A stretch of 64,000 nucleotides of DNA from Lentzea flava (lineage in GTDB: Bacteria; Actinomycetota; Actinomycetes; Mycobacteriales; Pseudonocardiaceae). Both the position numbers and the translations under genes were made by a program. The stretch is taken from NCBI RefSeq assembly GCF_014648475.1, contig NZ_BMRE01000006.1:1-64000 (forward strand), given 5' to 3'. The notes under the pieces were generated by a model. That model searched no databases and was not told where the DNA came from. It worked only from the letters and a program-made list of their open reading frames with translations. Of the stretch, positions 1 through 8,214 are shown one piece after another. Within the stretch, counting starts at the first letter, position 1. Every line of letters begins with the position of its first letter.

Positions 1-141
1 CCTGGGCGCGGCGAACGATCAGGCACGACTCGTGACGGGACCCACCCCACCAGCCCGGTGTGCCAAGGACTGCTCGGCTGCGCCATCGCTTGGGCTCGCC
101 TTCGGCTTCGCCTTCGCTGGCCTCGCCTTTGCGAGAGAGCG

Positions 142-175
142 GAGGCCCCCGGCGGTGTGCACCGCCGGGGGCCTC
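142..175 (-). terminator. Hairpin terminator after the sulfurtransferase operon
   Basis: Two perfectly complementary 16-nt GC-rich arms (142-157 and 160-175) are separated by 2 nt, about 37 nt beyond the DUF1416 stop codon. No clear T-run follows on either strand, so it may act in both directions. The bases at 1-141 hold no gene I can support. A short open frame stopping at 33-35 could be the tail of a plus-strand gene outside the window. Confidence 0.75.
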
Positions 176-211
176 GTCATACCTGCTGAGCTGCTGAGCT
201 TCTGGGCTGTG

Positions 212-511
212 TCAGGCGACTGCGATCTCCACCGCGTGGATGCCGGGGCCGTCGGCCGAGACGTCGGCCTGGCCGTTGCCGGTGCGGTGCAGGGCGCGGA
301 CGGTCCAGCTGCCCGGTGCCGCGAAGAAGCGGAAGTCGCCCTCGGGGGAGGAGACGACCTCGGCCGTGAATTCTCCCGTCGAGTCCAGCAGGCGGACGTA
401 GGCGCCGCCCACCGGGGTGCCGTCGGCGACGACCTTGCCCTGCAGGACCGTTTCGGTGGTCGAAGCGTCGATGGTGCCGCCCTGGACGGGCGCGCCGCAT
501 GAGTCGGACAT
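212..511 (-). CDS. sseC: DUF1416 family protein (SseC-like)
   Basis: A 99-residue protein of the DUF1416 family, the usual downstream partner of the actinobacterial thiosulfate sulfurtransferase (SseC in Mycobacterium). It starts MSDSCGAP and is predicted to be mostly beta strand, with a carboxypeptidase-regulatory-like (transthyretin-type) pattern and no catalytic motif. Its AAGGAGG ribosome site lies inside the last codons of the sulfurtransferase gene and its start is 5 bases past that stop, so the two are probably translationally coupled. The molecular role of the family is not established. The neighbourhood ties it to sulfane sulfur handling. Confidence 0.85.
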   Translation of the reverse strand: MSDSCGAPVQGGTIDASTTETVLQGKVVADGTPVGGAYVRLLDSTGEFTAEVVSSPEGDFRFFAAPGSWTVRALHRTGNGQADVSADGPGIHAVEIAVA

Positions 512-516
512 GGAAA

Positions 517-1362
517 TCAGGCCTCCTTGCCGGAACCGAGTTCGATCGGCACGCCGACGAGCGAGCCGTACTCCGTCCAAGAACCGTCGTAGTTCTTCAC
601 GTCTTCGTAGCCGAGCAGCTCGCGCAGGGCGAACCAGGTGTGCGAGGAGCGCTCGCCGATGCGGCAGTAGGCGATGGTCTTGCGGGAGCCGTCGAAGCCT
701 GCCTCGGCGTAGATCTCGCGGAGTTCGTCGTTGGACTTGAAGGTGCCGTCCTCGTTCGCGGCCTTGCTCCACGGCACGTTCACGGCCGAGGGGATGTGGC
801 CTGCGCGCTGGGCCTGCTCCTGGGGGAGGTGGGCCGGGGCGAGGAGCTTGCCGGAGAACTCGTCGGGGGAGCGGACGTCGACCAGGTTCTTGTTGCCGAT
901 GGCGTCGACGACCTCGTCGCGGAAGGCGCGGATGCTGAGGTCCTGCTCCTGGGCCTTGTAGGAGGTCGTGGGGCGGGTGACCTCCTCCTTGTCCAGGGGG
1001 CGGCCGTCGAGTTCCCACTTCTTGCGGCCGCCGTCGAGGAGCTTCACGTTCTGGTGGCCGTAGAGCTTGAAGTACCAGTAGGCGTAGGCCGCGAACCAGT
1101 TGTTGTTGCCGCCGTAGAGGATGACGGTGTCGTCGTTGGAGATGCCCTTGGCCGAGAGCAGCTTCTCGAAGCCCTCGCGGTCGACGAAGTCGCGGCGGAT
1201 CGGGTCCTGGAGTTCGGTCTTCCAGTCGATCTTGACGGCGCCGGGGATGTGTCCGCCGTCGTACGCGGTGGTGTCCTCGTCGACCTCCGCGAACACGACG
1301 CCGGGCGTCTGGAGGTTCTCCTCGGACCAGGCGGCCGAGACCAGCACGTTCTCACGGCTCAT
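517..1362 (-). CDS. sseA: Thiosulfate/3-mercaptopyruvate sulfurtransferase (two rhodanese domains)
   Basis: A 281-residue cytoplasmic sulfurtransferase that moves sulfane sulfur from thiosulfate or mercaptopyruvate to thiol acceptors. It has two rhodanese domains: an inactive N-terminal one (about 1-125, no loop cysteine) and a catalytic one (about 140-275) with Cys233 in the loop AYCRIGERSSHTW. That loop is the signature of mycobacterial CysA2/SseA enzymes. The ATG at 1362 follows an AGGAG site about 9 bases upstream. It lies between a DUF4395 membrane protein and DUF1416 in one minus-strand operon, with a cysteine-containing leader peptide farther upstream that may tune expression to cysteine supply. 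Confidence 0.93.
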   Translation of the reverse strand: MSRENVLVSAAWSEENLQTPGVVFAEVDEDTTAYDGGHIPGAVKIDWKTELQDPIRRDFVDREGFEKLLSAKGISNDDTVILYGGNNNWFAAYAYWYFKLYGHQNVKLLDGGRKKWELDGRPLDKEEVTRPTTSYKAQEQDLSIRAFRDEVVDAIGNKNLVDVRSPDEFSGKLLAPAHLPQEQAQRAGHIPSAVNVPWSKAANEDGTFKSNDELREIYAEAGFDGSRKTIAYCRIGERSSHTWFALRELLGYEDVKNYDGSWTEYGSLVGVPIELGSGKEA

Positions 1363-1391
1363 GGGAAGTTGCTCCTGTAGTAGTGCGTGTT

Positions 1392-1829
1392 TTATTGCGG
1401 ACGTGCGAGCGCGGGTGCGTACCGGCGCAGCAGCAGGTAGACCTCGCAGCCGAGGCACAGGCCCAACGCGGCGTTGAGCAGTGCTGCGACCAGTGCGAGG
1501 GCGGTGGCCACGACGCCGAGGGTGGTCAGGCCGGTGGCGTAGCCGAGGGTGCCGATCAGTGCGAAGACGAAACCGACGCCCTGGGCGAAGCGCAGCGGTG
1601 CTGCCTCTTCGCGTTCGGTGGTCGGGGTCAGGCGGGGCTGGATCGCGTAGCGGTAGACGTGGCCCCACGGGTTGAGCTTCAGCGAGATGAACGCGCACAT
1701 CGCGAACAGCACCGTCTGGGCGGCGAGCAGGCGCCACCAGCCGGTGAGCAGGACGACGGCCAGGATGATGGTGGTCATCCAGGCGGAGAAGCGCGGACCG
1801 CGCGGGTCCACTGGGGCATCTTTCGGCAC
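1392..1829 (-). CDS. DUF4395 integral membrane protein
   Basis: A 145-residue membrane protein with about four hydrophobic segments (roughly residues 15-35, 38-55, 82-105 and 108-132), matching the DUF4395 family often found beside rhodanese-type sulfurtransferases in actinobacteria. No catalytic motif is visible. A CLGCE motif near residue 128 supplies two cysteines at a membrane edge. A GGAGG site precedes the ATG, and the sulfurtransferase gene starts 29 bases downstream. Transport or sensing of a sulfur species is a guess from context. Confidence 0.8.
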   Translation of the reverse strand: MPKDAPVDPRGPRFSAWMTTIILAVVLLTGWWRLLAAQTVLFAMCAFISLKLNPWGHVYRYAIQPRLTPTTEREEAAPLRFAQGVGFVFALIGTLGYATGLTTLGVVATALALVAALLNAALGLCLGCEVYLLLRRYAPALARPQ

Positions 1830-1882
1830 GACGACCTCCGGACATTCGGACGAGGAGAAATTCAGTCCGTCAGAGGTGGCTG

Positions 1883-1902
1883 TTGGGCGTCAAGCGGCCC
1901 AA
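1883..1902 (-). promoter_or_regulatory. Stem-loop directly after the leader-peptide stop codon
   Basis: A 6-bp stem (TTGGGC/GCCCAA) with an 8-nt loop begins right after the stop of the 25-codon leader ORF and lies about 50 bases before the DUF4395 start. Its place between a Cys-containing leader and a sulfur operon fits ribosome-dependent attenuation or translational coupling. A competing structure was not modelled. Confidence 0.4.
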
Positions 1903-1980
1903 TCAGCTCGTCGTGCGACACAGGCTGCTGCGCACGCGGCACAGGTCAACCGCGCGTCGCTTCGTGAGCAGCATGGTCAT
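1903..1980 (-). CDS. Cys-containing leader peptide of the sulfur operon
   Basis: A 25-codon ORF that begins MTMLLTKRRAVDLCRV, has Cys at residues 14 and 21, and ends in TTS before TGA. The core LLTKRRAVDLCR is the pattern of short leader peptides found upstream of sulfur-metabolism genes in Streptomyces and Mycobacterium. Cysteine-dependent translation of such ORFs is known to control downstream genes in mycobacteria. It lies 73 bases upstream of the DUF4395-sulfurtransferase-DUF1416 operon on the same strand. A second in-frame ATG at codon 3 could also serve. The ribosome site is weak, so a leaderless transcript is possible. The identification rests on motif and position. Confidence 0.75.
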   Translation of the reverse strand: MTMLLTKRRAVDLCRVRSSLCRTTS

Positions 1981-2059
1981 GCCAGCGAGGGTAGTACTCG
2001 ATCCCTCGGTCCGGGAGACATGTCCATCAGGTGGAACAACGCAGGTTCACTCGACCGGA

Positions 2060-2464
2060 TTACGGCAGATGTGGTTGCAAAGCGGCCAGAAGTGTGTCGC
2101 GTTTCGGCACGCCGCCGACTCGCAACACCTCGGTGCCGTCGGCGGTCAGGGCCAGCGTCGTCGGGGTGCGCATCACGCCCAGGGCGGCGGCGACGTCCGG
2201 CAGGTTCGTCACGTCGAGCTCGGCGTGCGTGAGGCCCTCGGTGCGGTCGGCCAGGTCGCGCAGGATCACCTTCGCGTGGCGGCACGGGGCGCAGAACGTC
2301 GTGGAGAGCTGGACCAGCGTCACCCCCGGCGCGAGCAGGTCGCGCACGGGAGGCGGCAGGTCCACGGATTCCTTGCGGGAGATGCGGCCCTCCCGGACCT
2401 TGAGCAGCACGCCGATCGCACCGGCCACGGCCAGCGCGCTCAGCAGCGCCCACACACCAGTCAT
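2060..2464 (-). CDS. thiX: Membrane-anchored thioredoxin-like protein (ThiX-like)
   Basis: A 134-residue protein with one N-terminal membrane segment (about residues 4-22) and a thioredoxin fold carrying the active-site pair C58-A-P-C61, followed by a cis-Pro region near RTPTT. It is likely a thiol-disulfide reductase tethered to the membrane; the substrate is unknown. Its start overlaps the stop of the LmeA-like gene (ATGA), so translation is coupled. The same thioredoxin/LmeA order occurs beside the cysA2 and glnR genes of M. tuberculosis (Rv0816c, Rv0817c), which supports the symbol. Confidence 0.85.
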   Translation of the reverse strand: MTGVWALLSALAVAGAIGVLLKVREGRISRKESVDLPPPVRDLLAPGVTLVQLSTTFCAPCRHAKVILRDLADRTEGLTHAELDVTNLPDVAAALGVMRTPTTLALTADGTEVLRVGGVPKRDTLLAALQPHLP

Positions 2465-3282
2465 CGTTGGACCAACGGTACATCCTTGATCACGCCCCGG
2501 AGGATGAACGCACCGCTCTCCACCTCGACGGCGGTGGGCGTCGCGCCGAACGGAAGCGTGCCGGGGTCGATCTTGATCGCGAGGGCCTGGCGGAGCTGCG
2601 GGATGATCTGCTTGAGCGAGACGTCCTCGAGCTCGATGTCGTCGATGTTGATCTGGATGGCACCGCTGACCAGTGCGATCTGGCCGTACGCGGTGAGCGT
2701 GACGACCCTGTCGGCGACCTTGGTCTGGCCGGAGAGCTTGATCGCGGCGGTCGTCTTGGGCGCGTTGACGTCCGTCGGCGTGGGCGTCGCGACGCGGTTG
2801 TCCGGCTCGATCGAGAGCTTGTCGAACGGCGTGACCTGGTTCGCCAGCCGGTTGAGGTCCAGCGACTTGATCTTGATGCTGCCGTCGACCTCGTCGATCG
2901 TCGCCTTGGAGACGTTGCCCGCGAGCAGGTCGGCCAGCTCGACGCGGGTGTGCCGGAGGTCGGCCACGATGTCGAGGTCGCGCAGGTCGACGCCCTGCTG
3001 CTCGTTCTTGATCGGCACGCCGGACGCCTCGATCCGCACGTGCTTGTAGTCGCCGCGGACCGCCTGCAGCATGAACGGGAACCCGTTGATGCGCACCGAC
3101 GGGTCCTCGTTGAGCTGCAGCTTCTCCCGCATGCGCTGGGCGATCTGGTACTCACCGGCCGCGGCGAGCGCGAAGTCGGCCGCCACGAGCAGGACGGCGA
3201 GCACGATCACCGTGACGATGAGGATCTTGCCGCGCCGCGACTTCTTCTTCGGCCTCGGGTGGGTCGGAGTGTGCGCAGTCAT
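2461..3282 (-). CDS. lmeA: LmeA-like DUF2993 protein
   Basis: A 273-residue protein with a basic N-terminus (PRPKKKSRRGK), one membrane segment (about residues 20-40) and a DUF2993 domain over the rest. Members include mycobacterial LmeA, a cell-envelope phospholipid-binding protein needed for mannan elongation in lipomannan. A start at 3282 is chosen over a longer frame because it overlaps the hydrolase stop (ATGA) and gives a clean signal anchor. Synteny with Rv0817c next to ThiX and GlnR supports orthology. Whether this organism makes lipomannan cannot be judged here. Confidence 0.82.
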   Translation of the reverse strand: MTAHTPTHPRPKKKSRRGKILIVTVIVLAVLLVAADFALAAAGEYQIAQRMREKLQLNEDPSVRINGFPFMLQAVRGDYKHVRIEASGVPIKNEQQGVDLRDLDIVADLRHTRVELADLLAGNVSKATIDEVDGSIKIKSLDLNRLANQVTPFDKLSIEPDNRVATPTPTDVNAPKTTAAIKLSGQTKVADRVVTLTAYGQIALVSGAIQINIDDIELEDVSLKQIIPQLRQALAIKIDPGTLPFGATPTAVEVESGAFILRGVIKDVPLVQR

Positions 3283-4094
3283 TCCTCGTCCTCGACGTTG
3301 CCGGCGATCCATGCCGCCATCCGGTCTACCAGTTCTTCTGTCGTTGCTGATTCCGCGTGCCGCATGCCGGGCTCGATCCACAACTCGGCATGCCCTGAGG
3401 ACGCGCGGTGCAGCGACCTGGCGTGTTCCGGGGCGAAATAGTGATCCAGGTCACCGTGCACGATCAACAGAGGGGTCGGCGCGATGCGGGAGACGACCTC
3501 CAGCGGGCTCTCGGGCGGTTGTACCCAGCTGTCGCCGAGCCGAACCCCGATCGCGCGGGCCGCGAGCTTGCCGTGCGGCTGCTCCAGCAACCAGTGCACC
3601 CGCCGCATCGGCGCGGTCTCCCGCGACCACCACCGGGCGGGAGCGCTCACGGAGACCACGGCGTCAGGCCGGGTCTCGCCCAGTGCGGCGTGCCGGATGA
3701 CGATCGACGCGCCCATCGAGAACCCGACCGTGGCGATCTTCGAGTAGCCGAGCTCGCGGGCCTTCAGCACCGCCGCCTCGATGTCGTGGATCTCGTCGGC
3801 ACCGACCGTGGACCGGCCCTCGGAGCGTCCGTGACCGCGGAAGTCGAACGCGACGACACCGGCGTGCGCGGCCAGCCTGGCGAGCACCCGAGCGACGTAC
3901 GGCTTGGCCACGCTGTTCGTGAACCCGTGTCCCACAACGAAAGCGAGGTCGCTTTCACACTTGTAGTGGACGCCGTGGAGGCGCACGCCGTCATGTGACA
4001 TGGATGTAACAGGCGTGACGCTTGTGGAAACAAGTGTGAGCACGACTTCTTGACCTGGGAATTTCTGGGGTTGCACCGGTATTGTCTCCGTCAT
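3279..4094 (-). CDS. Alpha/beta hydrolase
   Basis: A 271-residue alpha/beta hydrolase with an oxyanion-region GHGF (about residues 55-58), FDFRGHGRS (83-91), a nucleophile elbow GFSMG with Ser126, an acid in HGDLDHYF and a late His in GMRHAE. Together these form a complete catalytic triad. The substrate is unknown; an esterase or lipase role is likely. It is the first gene of the hydrolase-LmeA-thioredoxin operon and is transcribed away from glnR. The frame stays open upstream into the glnR region, but that extension is antisense to GlnR and lacks domain similarity, so ATG 4094 is used. A later ATG (MSHDGVRL, residue 32) is an alternative. Confidence 0.85.
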   Translation of the reverse strand: MTETIPVQPQKFPGQEVVLTLVSTSVTPVTSMSHDGVRLHGVHYKCESDLAFVVGHGFTNSVAKPYVARVLARLAAHAGVVAFDFRGHGRSEGRSTVGADEIHDIEAAVLKARELGYSKIATVGFSMGASIVIRHAALGETRPDAVVSVSAPARWWSRETAPMRRVHWLLEQPHGKLAARAIGVRLGDSWVQPPESPLEVVSRIAPTPLLIVHGDLDHYFAPEHARSLHRASSGHAELWIEPGMRHAESATTEELVDRMAAWIAGNVEDEE

Positions 4095-4111
4095 CCGCAG
4101 GCAACGGGGCC

Positions 4112-4148
4112 CGGTCACCGTACGCCGCTGGTCTGGTCGAGGTGACCG
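4112..4148. promoter_or_regulatory. Inverted repeat in the hydrolase-glnR divergent promoter
   Basis: CGGTCACC (4112-4119) and GGTGACCG (4141-4148) form an 8-bp inverted repeat with a 21-nt spacer in the 81-bp divergent intergenic region. A glnR ribosome site (GGAGGG) follows about 20 bases later. It may be an operator; no regulator is assigned. Confidence 0.35.
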
Positions 4149-4175
4149 ACCACGGCCGATTAGGAGGGCGCCGCG

Positions 4176-4928
4176 ATGAGCATCGACGTGCTTCTGCTGA
4201 CGACAGACCCGGACCCGGAGGCCGTGCTGCCCGCGCTGGCGCTGCTTCCCCACGCCGTGCGCCCGCTGCGCCCGGAGGTCTCCGCGCTGCTCGAGGCAGG
4301 GCCGCACGACATCGTGCTGGTCGACGCCCGCACCGACCTGGTCGGCGCTCGCTCGCTGTGCCGCCTGCTCGACTCGTCCGGCGTGGACGTGCCCGTGGTG
4401 GCGGTCGTCACCGAGGGCGGTCTGGTCGCCGTCAACTCCGACTGGTCGGTCGACGAGATCCTGCTGCCGACCTCCGGCCCGGCCGAGGTCGACGCCCGCC
4501 TGCGCTTGGTGCGCTCGCGCCGCGGTGCCGCCCAGCCCGGTGGCGACGGCGCTCTGCAGCTCGGCGACCTCGTGATCGACGAGGCCACCTACACCGCGCG
4601 CCTCAAGGGCCGCCCGCTCGACCTCACCTACAAGGAGTTCGAGCTGCTCAAGTACCTCGCGCAGCACGCGGGCCGGGTCTTCACCCGCGCGCAGCTGCTG
4701 CAGGAGGTCTGGGGCTACGACTTCTTCGGCGGCACCCGCACCGTCGACGTCCACGTGCGACGGCTGCGCGCCAAGCTCGGCCCCGAGCACGAGGCGTTGA
4801 TCGGCACCGTGCGCAACGTGGGCTACAAGTTCGTCCGCCCGCCGCGTCCCGGCTCCTCGCGTCGTCCGGACGTCACCGAGGTCGACGACGTGGTCCGTGT
4901 CCTGGATGAGGCTGTGATCGCGCGGTAG
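4176..4928 (+). CDS. glnR: GlnR, orphan OmpR-family nitrogen regulator
   Basis: A 250-residue response-regulator-like protein. The receiver-like domain (about 1-120) keeps VLVDAR with Asp50 but lacks the full acidic pocket of phosphorylated receivers, as in other actinobacterial GlnR proteins. A winged-helix OmpR/PhoB DNA-binding domain follows (about 130-225, with [20 protein letters not shown] and the recognition-helix part [15 protein letters not shown]). GlnR controls nitrogen assimilation genes in actinomycetes. No sensor kinase gene adjoins it, and mshD starts 11 bases after it, exactly as in Mycobacterium (Rv0818-Rv0819). This makes the assignment firm. Confidence 0.92.
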   Translation: MSIDVLLLTTDPDPEAVLPALALLPHAVRPLRPEVSALLEAGPHDIVLVDARTDLVGARSLCRLLDSSGVDVPVVAVVTEGGLVAVNSDWSVDEILLPTSGPAEVDARLRLVRSRRGAAQPGGDGALQLGDLVIDEATYTARLKGRPLDLTYKEFELLKYLAQHAGRVFTRAQLLQEVWGYDFFGGTRTVDVHVRRLRAKLGPEHEALIGTVRNVGYKFVRPPRPGSSRRPDVTEVDDVVRVLDEAVIAR

Positions 4929-4938
4929 GTTCGCCTGT

Positions 4939-5814
4939 GTGGCGCAACTGAGCTGGTACGACGAGCTGACGACCGACCAGGCTGCCGAAGCCGGGGAGCT
5001 GCTGGCGGCCGCGGAGAAGACCGACGGCGTGGCGCCGGTCGGCGAGGCCGTGCGACTGCGGATGCGCCCCGGTGCCACCGGCAGCAAGCACCTCCTCGCG
5101 CACCTGAACGGCGAGCTCGCCGGGTACGCGCACGTCGACATGATCGGTGACTCCGGCGGCCACAAGGTCGCCGAACTCGCCGTGCACCCGAAGTACCGCC
5201 ATCAGGGCGTCGGCGAGGCACTGGTGAAAGCCCTCCCGCAGGACTCCCTGCGGATCTGGGCGCACGGCGGCCACCCGGACGCCGAGAAGCTCGCGGAGAA
5301 GCTCGGCTTCCGCAAGGTCCGCGAACTGCTGCGGATGCGGCTGCGGGTGGAGAACGAGCTGCCGGAGCCCGAGCTGCCCGACGGCATCACGATCAGGGCG
5401 TTCGTCCCCGGCAAGGACGAGGCCGCCGTCGTCTACGTGAACCACCGCGCGTTCGACTGGCACCCCGAGCAGGGCTCGATGTCGATCGAGGACGTCCGTG
5501 CCAAGGAGAACGAGGACTGGTTCGACCCGAAGGGCTTCCTGCTCGCGTTCGACGCAGAGGACCGGCTGGCCGGCTTCCACTGGACCAAGGTGCACACGCC
5601 CGAGCTGGGCGAGGTGTACGTGGTGGGCGTCGACCCCGACCGCCAGGGCGGCGGTCTGGGCAAGGCGCTGACTCTCGCCGGCCTGCGGCACCTGCGCGAA
5701 CAGCAGGTCAAGGAGGTCATGCTGTACGTCGAGTCGGACAACACGGCGGCGGTGCGGGTCTACACCAAGCTCGGCTTCACGCTCTGGGACGCCGACGTCC
5801 AGTACGGCCGGTAG
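4939..5814 (+). CDS. mshD: Mycothiol synthase MshD (tandem GNAT)
   Basis: A 291-residue acetyltransferase that acetylates Cys-GlcN-Ins in the last step of mycothiol synthesis. It has two GNAT domains (about 1-140 and 150-291), each with an acetyl-CoA loop: VHPKYRHQGVGEAL near residue 82 and VDPDRQGGGLGKAL near residue 232. It starts at GTG 4939, 11 bases after glnR, so the two are co-transcribed. The enzyme is confined to actinobacteria and shows that the host uses mycothiol as its low-molecular-weight thiol. Confidence 0.93.
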   Translation: MAQLSWYDELTTDQAAEAGELLAAAEKTDGVAPVGEAVRLRMRPGATGSKHLLAHLNGELAGYAHVDMIGDSGGHKVAELAVHPKYRHQGVGEALVKALPQDSLRIWAHGGHPDAEKLAEKLGFRKVRELLRMRLRVENELPEPELPDGITIRAFVPGKDEAAVVYVNHRAFDWHPEQGSMSIEDVRAKENEDWFDPKGFLLAFDAEDRLAGFHWTKVHTPELGEVYVVGVDPDRQGGGLGKALTLAGLRHLREQQVKEVMLYVESDNTAAVRVYTKLGFTLWDADVQYGR

Positions 5815-5895
5815 TCAACAGACCGTCACAAACCGCATACGCGCTGGTCACGGCATCACTCTTTCGGCCGTGTGGCTGGTCACTTCCCGTTCGGT

Positions 5896-5917
5896 GTTCA
5901 CCTGCCGTTCACCCCGA
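5896..5917 (+). promoter_or_regulatory. PHO box upstream of pstS
   Basis: Two direct-repeat units at 11-bp spacing, GTTCACCTGCC and GTTCACCCCGA, match the GTTCACC units bound by PhoP in Streptomyces. They lie about 100 bp before the pstS start. A possible -10 (TACCTA) sits near 5941. Phosphate-starvation induction of pstSCAB is inferred from this. Confidence 0.8.
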
Positions 5918-6012
5918 CTAGGTGGGCTGTCCACCATGGATACCTACCTTCCGAAGCGAGCGGCGACGTCCGTCGCGAAACCGCTAACGCTTCCGCAAGG
6001 TGGAGGACCAAG

Positions 6013-7116
6013 GTGAAGATCCAGCGGCACGGCGCCGTGCTCGGCCTCGTCGCGGCCAGCGCGCTTCTTCTGGGTGCGTGTGGCTCCGACAACAACACGG
6101 GTGCCGGTGGCAACAACACCCCCGCCGCGTCCGACGTTGCGTGCGGTGGCAAGACCAAGCTGAACGCTGAGGGCTCCTCCGCGCAGAAGAACGCCATTGA
6201 CGCGTTCGTCCAGGCCTACAAGGCGGCGTGCCCGAGTGCGGACCTCGCGTACAACCCCTCCGGCTCCGGTGCCGGCGTCAAGAACTTCAACGCGGGCCAG
6301 GTCGACTTCGGTGGCTCGGACTCCGCGCTGAAGGCGGGCGCCGAGGTCGAGGCCGCCACCAAGCGCTGCCAGGGCAACCCGGCGTGGAACCTCCCGCTGG
6401 TGTTCGGTCCGGTCGCGATCGGCTACAAGGTGTCCGGCGTGGACAGCCTCGTGCTGGACGCCAAGACCACGGCCGCGATCTTCAGCGGTGCCGTCAAGAA
6501 GTGGAACGACCCGGCCATCAAGGCGCTGAACGGCTCCGCGAACCTGCCGGACAAGGACATCGCGGTCATCTACCGCTCGGACGAGTCGGGCACCACCGAC
6601 AACTTCCAGAAGTACCTCACCACCGCCGGTGGCTGGACCAAGGGTGACGGCAAGCAGTTCAAGGGCGGTGTCGGCGAGGGCAAGGAGAAGTCCGCCGGTG
6701 TCGCGCAGGCCGTCGGCTCGATCGACGGCGCCATCACCTACGTCGAGTGGTCGTTCGCGCAGGACAACAAGCTCTCGATCGCCAAGATCGACTCCGGTGC
6801 CGGTGCCGTCGAGCTGAACGCCGAGTCGGCCGGCAAGGCCATCGACGGCGCCAAGGTCAAGGGTGAGGGCAACGACCTGGTCCTCGACCTCAACTCGATC
6901 TACGGCACCAAGACCGCCGGTGCGTACCCGCTGCTGCTCGCGACCTACGAGATCGTCTGCTCGAAGGGCTACGACGCCGACACCGCCAAGGCCGTGAAGG
7001 CGTTCCTCACCGTCGCCGCCACCACGGGTCAGGCGCAGCTCGCCGACGCCGGCTACGTGCCGCTGCCCAAGGCGTTCCAGGAGAAGCTGCTGACCGCTGT
7101 GAAGGCGATCGCCTGA
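6013..7116 (+). CDS. pstS: Phosphate-binding lipoprotein PstS
   Basis: A 367-residue periplasmic-type phosphate-binding lipoprotein of the PstSCAB importer. The signal peptide ends in the lipobox LGAC with Cys23 as the lipid anchor. The mature part has the PstS core, including GSSAQ and SDESGTTDNF phosphate-contact regions. GTG 6013 is chosen because a GGTGGAGG site lies just upstream and because the longer frame adds 47 residues before the signal peptide. A PHO box lies upstream and pstC, pstA and pstB follow in order. Confidence 0.95.
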   Translation: MKIQRHGAVLGLVAASALLLGACGSDNNTGAGGNNTPAASDVACGGKTKLNAEGSSAQKNAIDAFVQAYKAACPSADLAYNPSGSGAGVKNFNAGQVDFGGSDSALKAGAEVEAATKRCQGNPAWNLPLVFGPVAIGYKVSGVDSLVLDAKTTAAIFSGAVKKWNDPAIKALNGSANLPDKDIAVIYRSDESGTTDNFQKYLTTAGGWTKGDGKQFKGGVGEGKEKSAGVAQAVGSIDGAITYVEWSFAQDNKLSIAKIDSGAGAVELNAESAGKAIDGAKVKGEGNDLVLDLNSIYGTKTAGAYPLLLATYEIVCSKGYDADTAKAVKAFLTVAATTGQAQLADAGYVPLPKAFQEKLLTAVKAIA

Positions 7117-7149
7117 GGTTGATGCGAGACTGCGAACGACGCTGACGCG

Positions 7150-8214
7150 ATGAACGATCCCGTCGTGGCCAAGCGCCCCGCCGGCTCCGGTGACCCCGGA
7201 GCCGTGCGGGGCGTTGCGGCTGCTCCCACCGCCTCGGAGGCTCCGATTCCCCCGACACCGGCAGCTCCAGAAACCACCAAGGCACCGCACGTCCGGCCCG
7301 GTGACCGCATCTTCCGCGGCCTCGCCACGGGATCCGGTGTCTTCATCGTCGTCCTCATCGGCGCGATCGGCCTGTTCCTGATCCTGCAGGCCATCCCGTC
7401 CCTCGGGCTGGACCAGATCAACTTCCTGACCAGTCGCGAGTGGAACACCACGGACCCGGCGAACCTGCGGTTCGGCATCCTCGACCTGCTGCTCGTCACG
7501 GTGATCGTCTCGATCCTCGCGCTGCTGATCGCGATGCCGATCGCGCTGGGCATCGCGCTCTTCCTCACCCAGTACGCGCCGCGCAACCTCGCCCGGCCGT
7601 TCGCGTACGTCGTGGACCTGCTCGCGGCGGTTCCGTCGATCGTCTTCGGTCTCTGGGGCCTGTTCGTGCTCGGCCCGGTGCTCTTCCCGTTCTCCGAGTG
7701 GCTGATCGAGAACCTCGGCTGGATCCCGCTGTTCGCCAAGGGCAACGTCAACGTGCAGCTCGGCGGCACCATCTTCACCGCGGGCATCGTCGTCGCGGTG
7801 ATGATCCTGCCGATCATCACGGCCGTCAGCCGCGAGGTCTTCGACCGCACGCCCCGGATGCACATCGAGGGCGCCATCGCGCTCGGCGCGACCAAGTGGG
7901 AGGTCGTGCGCACGACCGTCCTGCCGTTCGGCAAGGCCGGTTACGTCTCCGCCTCGATGCTCGGTCTCGGCCGCGCGCTCGGCGAGACCATCGCCGTCAT
8001 GATCATCCTGAGCACCACGTCGGCCTCGTTCGGCTGGTCGCTCTTCGACGGCGGTGCCACGTTCGCGTCGAAGATCGCGCTGGCCGCACCGGAGTTCAAC
8101 GACACGCGGTCGGCCGGTGCCTACATCGCGGCCGGTCTGGTGCTCTTCGTGCTGACCTTCGTCGTGAACGCCATCGCGCGCTCGATCGTCGCCGGCCACA
8201 AGGAGTACGAGTGA
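7150..8214 (+). CDS. pstC: Phosphate ABC transporter permease PstC
   Basis: A 354-residue inner-membrane permease of the Pst phosphate importer with a Pro/Ala-rich cytoplasmic N-terminus (about 1-50) and six membrane segments. The ABC-permease coupling loop is visible as EGAIALGATKWEVV (about residues 240-253). The stop overlaps the pstA start (GTGA), giving coupled production of the two permeases. No strong ribosome site precedes the ATG, so the true start may be slightly different. Confidence 0.93.
   Translation: MNDPVVAKRPAGSGDPGAVRGVAAAPTASEAPIPPTPAAPETTKAPHVRPGDRIFRGLATGSGVFIVVLIGAIGLFLILQAIPSLGLDQINFLTSREWNTTDPANLRFGILDLLLVTVIVSILALLIAMPIALGIALFLTQYAPRNLARPFAYVVDLLAAVPSIVFGLWGLFVLGPVLFPFSEWLIENLGWIPLFAKGNVNVQLGGTIFTAGIVVAVMILPIITAVSREVFDRTPRMHIEGAIALGATKWEVVRTTVLPFGKAGYVSASMLGLGRALGETIAVMIILSTTSASFGWSLFDGGATFASKIALAAPEFNDTRSAGAYIAAGLVLFVLTFVVNAIARSIVAGHKEYE

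Noticed and set aside
32-502. Plus-strand open frame at the window start
   Set aside because: It runs through a strong hairpin and antisense to DUF1416. Its ribosome site and domain content are absent.
4095-5165. N-terminal extension of the alpha/beta hydrolase frame
   Set aside because: The extension runs antisense through glnR and into mshD and has no domain similarity.
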